This document shows, piece by piece, positions 61,152 to 64,000 of a stretch of 64,000 nt of DNA; position 1 is the stretch's first letter; every line of letters begins with the position of its first letter. Both the position numbers and the translations under genes were made by a program. The notes under the pieces were generated by a model. It saw only the letters and a program-made list of their open reading frames with translations. It searched no databases and had not been told where the DNA came from. Origin of the DNA: Pseudomonas sp. GM74 (lineage in GTDB: Bacteria; Pseudomonadota; Gammaproteobacteria; Pseudomonadales; Pseudomonadaceae); NCBI RefSeq assembly GCF_000282455.1, contig NZ_AKJG01000073.1, positions 1 to 64,000 on the forward strand. Reading direction: 5' to 3'.

Positions 61152-62639
61152 CTAAAGGAGAGGGTCAATGGCGCACAGTGGCGCTTGTGCGCTGTAGTCG
61201 TCGGCGAACGGGATGGCCGGTTGGAACAGACTTTTCCAGTCCGGTTGGCCAAAGGCACGGTCGCTGTGACTGCGCATCAGTTTTTCGAATTGGCGTTGGG
61301 CCTGGCGTTGCAGGGCGGGGTAGTCGATGCCCTCGACCTGTCCGTCCCGCATCACGCAACGGCCATCGATGTAACTGGCGATGCAATCGTCGCCGCGACC
61401 AGCCAGCACCAGATTCTTCAGCGGATCGAATAGCGGTCCCAGGTGCATCCCGCGCAGGTTGAACACGGTGATGTCGGCCTTGCACCCCGGTGCCAGCCGG
61501 CCGAGATCATCCCGGCCCAGTGCCTTGGCACCACCGAGGGTCGCGGCGTTGTACAGGTCCAGGGTGCTGGTCAGGTCGTTGCTGCCTTCCATCAATCGAG
61601 CGATGTTCAAGCCCTGGCGCATGTTGTCCAGCAAGTCCGCCGGCCAGGTGTCGGTGCCCAGGGCGAAGTTGATGCCTTTGGCCCGATAGCGCCCAAACGA
61701 ATTCAGCGCCTCGCCGTCCCGGGCAAACACCACCGGGCAATGCACCAGGCTTGCGCCACCATCCACCATCCGTTGCAGATCGTCATCGCCTCGTGTGTAG
61801 ATGCCATGGGGCAGCAGGCTGTGCGGGGTCAAAAGCCCAAGTTGCTGCAACCAGCCCAGAGGCGAGGTGCCGCGCAGTTGCTCGACCATCGCCACCTCGC
61901 CGAGGCCCTGGCAGCAGTGCAAACGCATTGGTGCGTTCAGTTCCCGGCTCAGCGCGGCGGTGCGTTGCAGCAGCGTCGGGGTACAAGTCTGGATGCGATC
62001 GGGCAGCAGCGCGCCGCGAATCAGGCCGTTATGTGCACCATCGAAATCCCGGAAAAACCGTTCGGCGGCATCGAGGCCGGCCATGCCCCGGGCTTCGTCC
62101 CAGTGGTGCGCCAGGGTTCCATCGGCCTGCCAGTAGCTCATGCCGCTCATGTAGCAGGGGCCGAGGTAAGTGCGCAGCCCCAGTTCGGCCGCCACGCCTG
62201 CCACTGCGGCAAATTCGTCGTAGGTCTCGGCCCACTCGCGGTAGTACATCGAGGTGATCGGCATGGCTGTGGTGATGCCGTTGCGGATCAGTTGGGTGAG
62301 GGCGTAGCGGTATTTGAAGACGTCTTCTTCGGGGCTGTAGCTTTCCCGCGATCCACGCGCCAGATACTGCGCCGACCACATCCGGCCCATGTCGCGCTCG
62401 TCGCCGTTGTCCAGGGTCAGCACCGTGGAGTCGAGATCGCCGAGGGCATCCAGATCGATGAAACCGGGGCCGATCAGCGCGTTACCGTAATCGACCCACT
62501 GATCCACCGGCCCCGGATAACCGCGCCCGACAAACTCGATGCGCGAGCCTGAGAACACCACTTCGCCATCGCGCCACAACACATGCCGCGTGCCGTCGAA
62601 GCCAACCACGCAACTGGCGCGCAAGCCGATGCGCTTCAC
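61152..62639 (-). CDS. Amidohydrolase-superfamily protein with altered metal site
   Basis: 495 aa. Composite barrel start and end (LRASCVVGFDGTRHVLWRDG; LGRLAPGCKADITVFNLRGM) as in the ATZ/TRZ group. The usual His-x-His after strand 1 (PGFIDLHxH) reads PGFIDLDALGDLD here, so both His are missing. Later ligands still appear: His in APMRLHCCQG near 245, His in SLLPHGIYT near 275 and Asp in FALGTDTWP near 325. It may therefore use one metal in a different way, or be non-catalytic. ATG 62639 overlaps the stop of the upstream deaminase gene by 4 bp. Confidence 0.8.
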   Translation of the reverse strand: MKRIGLRASCVVGFDGTRHVLWRDGEVVFSGSRIEFVGRGYPGPVDQWVDYGNALIGPGFIDLDALGDLDSTVLTLDNGDERDMGRMWSAQYLARGSRESYSPEEDVFKYRYALTQLIRNGITTAMPITSMYYREWAETYDEFAAVAGVAAELGLRTYLGPCYMSGMSYWQADGTLAHHWDEARGMAGLDAAERFFRDFDGAHNGLIRGALLPDRIQTCTPTLLQRTAALSRELNAPMRLHCCQGLGEVAMVEQLRGTSPLGWLQQLGLLTPHSLLPHGIYTRGDDDLQRMVDGGASLVHCPVVFARDGEALNSFGRYRAKGINFALGTDTWPADLLDNMRQGLNIARLMEGSNDLTSTLDLYNAATLGGAKALGRDDLGRLAPGCKADITVFNLRGMHLGPLFDPLKNLVLAGRGDDCIASYIDGRCVMRDGQVEGIDYPALQRQAQRQFEKLMRSHSDRAFGQPDWKSLFQPAIPFADDYSAQAPLCAIDPLL

Positions 62640-63832
62640 AGACGGCTTTCCAGCAAACGACCGCCCGCAGCAATCAATTGACCCGCGCGATAGACCTGAC
62701 GCAGCGGCCGCGAAACCACCGCCTCACCCAGTGTTTGTACCGGCATCAGCAGGAAGTCCGCCGACTGGCCGATCTCCAGGCGATTGGCTTCGCAACCCAG
62801 CGCCTGGGCGCCGTTGACAGTCGCCGCTTCGAACGCCGCCGCGAGTTCTTCGTCCTTGTTCAAATCGAAACGGAACGCCAGCAACATAGCGCGTTCGAGC
62901 ATGTCGCCGTTGCCCATGGGCGACCAGGCATCACGAATGCCGTCGGAGCCCAGGCACACATTCACGCCGGTTTCACGCAGAGCCAGGAATGGCGGTACCG
63001 CACAATCGGCGGGGGCCGAACTCATCAGCGAAATTCCCAGCGCCGACAAGCGCTCGGCCACCGGCTTGACCTGGCTCCACGGCAACATCCCCAGGCAATA
63101 CGCGTGGCTGATCATCACCCGGCCCTGGCGGCTGAAACGCTCGGTGTAGTCGGCGATCAGGGCGATCTGCCACAGGCCCAGTTCACCCTTGTCGTGCAGG
63201 TGAATGTCGACGCCACGGTCGAACTCGCTGGCCAGTTTGAAGATGAAATCCAGTTGCGCGACGGGATCGTTGTCGATGCCGCACGGGTCCAGCCCGCCGA
63301 CGTTTTCCACACCCAGTGCCATGGCTTCGCGCATCAGCTCGGCGGTGCCGGGGCGGCTGATCAAACCAGTCTGCGGGAACACCACCAGTTGCAGGTCGAT
63401 CAGGTCGCGGTAGTTTTCACGCAGTTGTTGCATGGCCTCGACATGCCGCAGGCCGAATTCCGGGTCGGTGTCGACGTGGCAGCGCATGGTCAGCGAGCCG
63501 CGGGCGATGCAGTTTTCCAGCAGGGCGCCGGCCCGTTGTGCAATGGGGGTGGTGACTTCGCGCAGGATGCGCCGCTCGTTGGCGATGTAGTCCTTGAGGG
63601 TCGGGCCGGCGCTGTTGGGGCGCCAGGGTTGGCCCCAGAGGGTTTTGTCCAGGTGCACATGGCTTTCCACCAGGGCGGGGGTGAGCAACTGGTTCTGGCC
63701 ATCGATGTCGGTGGCGAGCAGTTCGGTGGTCGAGGCCGGGCGACGTTGGGTGAACCGGCCGTTTTCGATCAGCAGGTCTTCGGCGGGGGCGCCGTAGGGG
63801 CGCACGTTGCGCAGCCAGCGGGGTTGATTCAT
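62636..63832 (-). CDS. Cytosine-deaminase-like amidohydrolase
   Basis: 398 aa from the ATG at 63832. ATZ/TRZ/CodA-type: metal His-x-His in VESHVHLDKTLWGQP near 62, His in VDIHLHDKGELGLWQ near 210, His in VMISHAYCLGMLPW near 242 and Asp in CLGSDGIRDAWSPMG near 310. WSPMGNGDMLERAMLLAFR is the CodA hallmark. It likely deaminates cytosine, creatinine or another N-heterocycle. It is the first of three co-directional genes; a further gene probably lies upstream beyond the window edge. Confidence 0.87.
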   Translation of the reverse strand: MNQPRWLRNVRPYGAPAEDLLIENGRFTQRRPASTTELLATDIDGQNQLLTPALVESHVHLDKTLWGQPWRPNSAGPTLKDYIANERRILREVTTPIAQRAGALLENCIARGSLTMRCHVDTDPEFGLRHVEAMQQLRENYRDLIDLQLVVFPQTGLISRPGTAELMREAMALGVENVGGLDPCGIDNDPVAQLDFIFKLASEFDRGVDIHLHDKGELGLWQIALIADYTERFSRQGRVMISHAYCLGMLPWSQVKPVAERLSALGISLMSSAPADCAVPPFLALRETGVNVCLGSDGIRDAWSPMGNGDMLERAMLLAFRFDLNKDEELAAAFEAATVNGAQALGCEANRLEIGQSADFLLMPVQTLGEAVVSRPLRQVYRAGQLIAAGGRLLESRL

Positions 63833-63860
63833 TGCAAACCTCAAATTCAGTGTTGTGTGA

Positions 63861-63965
63861 GAGGGCCTCATCGCTGGCAAGCCAGCTCCCACAGTGATTT
63901 GTGTTGGGCACAAAATTTGTGAACACCACCAAACCCTGTGGGAGCTGGCTTGCCAGCGATGGCCG
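63861..63965. repeat. REP pair
   Basis: ATCGCTGGCAAGCCAGCTCC at about 63870 and GGGAGCTGGCTTGCCAGCGA at about 63940, inverted, between the deaminase gene and the gene that ends at the window edge. Confidence 0.85.
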
Positions 63966-63988
63966 CGACTCGGTTTCAAGTCAAACAA

Positions 63989-64000
63989 TCAGCCCTTGAG
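63989..64000 (-). CDS. Possible 3' end of a further minus-strand gene
   Basis: The minus strand ends CTC-AAG-GGC-TGA (Leu-Lys-Gly-stop) at the edge, followed by the REP pair, as after many genes here. Only three codons are visible, so this is no more than a hint that another gene of the amidohydrolase operon, possibly a transporter, lies beyond. Confidence 0.3.
   Translation of the reverse strand, partial: LKG

Overview
This is a high-GC bacterial chromosome segment from a Pseudomonas of the fluorescens lineage. The evidence is the many Pseudomonas-type REP elements (GGGAGC..GC-TTGC repeats), the lexA2-imuA-imuB-dnaE2 mutagenesis cassette, the NirBD/NasT-type leader, GltS, a Lrp-type regulator next to an EamA exporter, and the overall codon bias. 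Nothing here marks a plasmid or an intact prophage.

Layout. 1-2 kb: N-terminal 661 codons of a large secreted repeat adhesin. 2.2-6.7 kb: a LysR gene and a four-gene operon of exported cupin, carboxymuconolactone-decarboxylase-like and two alpha/beta hydrolases. 7-11.4 kb: a peptidase, a small lipoprotein, GltS and a SYLF protein. 11.4-15.3 kb: nirBD with a sigma-54 promoter and a dual-hairpin antitermination leader. 15.4-17.4 kb: CBS, DUF3016 and serine-hydrolase genes. 17.4-19.8 kb: a Fic-protein gene between inverted IS21-like ends that lack a transposase. 19.9-24.8 kb: a GGDEF enzyme, a hydrolase/flavoprotein pair, and two gene remnants (a dapF-like 3' end and a deleted phage late-control gene D). 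25-28.2 kb: a polar amino-acid ABC importer. 28.5-41.7 kb: tRNA-Ser(UGA), YccA, a lipoprotein, a Lrp regulator with an EamA exporter, FUSC, a GapN-type dehydrogenase, an exported cytochrome c/lactone oxidase/PLP-enzyme operon, SphA with an AraC regulator, and DyP peroxidase with a Gfo/Idh oxidoreductase. 41.9-49.3 kb: an eight-gene operon (GntR, AprA-like flavoprotein, AprB-like ferredoxin, nitrate/sulfonate-type ABC importer, HEAT, DUF971).

49.3-54.4 kb is the most notable region. It is an AT-rich island that carries a microcin B17-type (thiazole/oxazole-modified) biosynthesis cluster, with a Gly/Cys/Ser-rich precursor (mcbA), mcbB, mcbC, mcbD (YcaO), mcbE and mcbF in the same order as in Escherichia coli. 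mcbB is split by one in-frame TAG codon, no mcbG-like immunity gene is seen, and a decayed duplicate of the DUF971 3' end lies on the far side of the island, which marks how it was inserted.

54.6-60.4 kb: lexA2-imuA-imuB-dnaE2 with its own LexA2 operator. 60.5-64 kb: a three-gene operon of two amidohydrolases and a flavin reductase, running in from the right edge.
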